A stretch of DNA of 5,423 nt from an uncultured Bacillaceae bacterium (GTDB lineage Bacteria > Bacillota > Bacilli > Bacillales > Alkalibacillaceae): NCBI GenBank assembly GCA_937958375.1, contig CALGNY010000144.1, positions 1 through 5,423 on the forward strand, in the 5' to 3' direction. A model generated the notes under the pieces. The model had not been told where the DNA came from and did not search any database. It saw only the letters and a list, made by a program, of their open reading frames with translations. Both the position numbers and the translations under genes were made by a program. Shown piece by piece: positions 5,110 to 5,423 of this stretch (position 1 is its first letter; each line of letters starts with the position of its first letter).

Positions 5110-5423
5110 TTATAATTTCTCGATAAAATCAGCTAAATCCGCATGTTTTTTGCAACCTTGTTCCCAAATTCGTTCGGCTTTTTCTTCTTGACCCGTCTGC
5201 TTCAGTGAATGGCCAAACCACAAATAATAATTCAAGAATCCGGAGACAAACTCTGTCTGGATCCTCATAAACCGTGAAATCGCCTTTTCGAACTTCCCTA
5301 CTTGAGCGAGAATGACTGCTATTTTTAGCTTTTGTGAATCATACGTTGGGTATACGTTTTCAAGCGATTCGATCAGTTGTTCAGCGTCCTCTGTTTTCCC
5401 TGTCATCTGATAAAAATAAATCA
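5110..5423 (-). CDS. TPR-repeat protein, C-terminal part (5' end outside window)
   Basis: About 103 residues are visible; the frame stays open to the right edge, so the first in-window ATG (5406) is probably internal. Counting from that Met, glycines in the patterns GKTEDA (3), GKFEKA (37) and GQEEKA (72) recur at 34- and 35-residue spacing, the tetratricopeptide repeat period, each followed by an amphipathic helix. No signal peptide or membrane segment is seen in this part. TPR proteins serve as protein-protein scaffolds; the partner here cannot be deduced. Position directly upstream of trxB resembles the B. subtilis arrangement with a TPR protein (yvcD), but the identity is by context only. 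It stops with TAA 97 bases before trxB, and no clear terminator lies between them, so some read-through into trxB is possible. Confidence 0.85.
   Translation of the reverse strand, partial: IYFYQMTGKTEDAEQLIESLENVYPTYDSQKLKIAVILAQVGKFEKAISRFMRIQTEFVSGFLNYYLWFGHSLKQTGQEEKAERIWEQGCKKHADLADFIEKL

Overview
This window comes from a low-GC Gram-positive bacterium of the order Bacillales. Every gene lies on the minus strand, so the text follows transcription from high to low coordinates. The order is TPR protein (partial), trxB, rapZ (yvcJ), yvcK, whiA, crh, which matches the conserved chromosomal block of Bacillus subtilis and relatives. Crh, an HPr homologue with Gln15 in place of the catalytic His15 but with Ser46 retained, is largely restricted to Bacillus-like bacteria and is the best taxonomic marker here. 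Genus cannot be fixed from the sequence; a member of Bacillaceae or Planococcaceae is an inference.

Layout: (1) 5110-5423, the C-terminal part of a TPR protein running off the right edge. (2) 4062-5012, thioredoxin reductase with its own promoter at 5044-5072, a hairpin in the 3' untranslated region, and an intrinsic terminator at 3921-3964. (3) 3351-3920, a long gene-free interval holding a 21-bp tandem repeat array at 3583-3888 and the promoter of the next operon at 3487-3515. (4) 149-3350, the rapZ-yvcK-whiA-crh operon. rapZ and yvcK overlap by 4 bases, yvcK and whiA are 36 bases apart, and crh follows whiA after 113 bases that contain an extended -10 promoter embedded in a dyad-symmetric sequence. 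(5) 87-130, the intrinsic terminator of crh, followed to the left edge by a second short 21-bp array at 1-80.

The operon joins carbon regulation and envelope homeostasis: Crh (CcpA corepressor branch of catabolite control), YvcK (UDP-sugar binding, needed for gluconeogenic growth and cell-wall homeostasis), RapZ/YvcJ (nucleotide-binding protein of the RapZ family) and WhiA (DNA-binding protein linked to division and chromosome segregation). TrxB supplies reduced thioredoxin and is a separate transcription unit.

The genes are ordinary and well conserved. The unusual content is intergenic: two arrays with an exact 21-bp period, each lying just beyond an intrinsic terminator. The larger array keeps reading frames open without any credible start signal. 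No new enzyme system, CRISPR array, mobile element or RNA gene was found.
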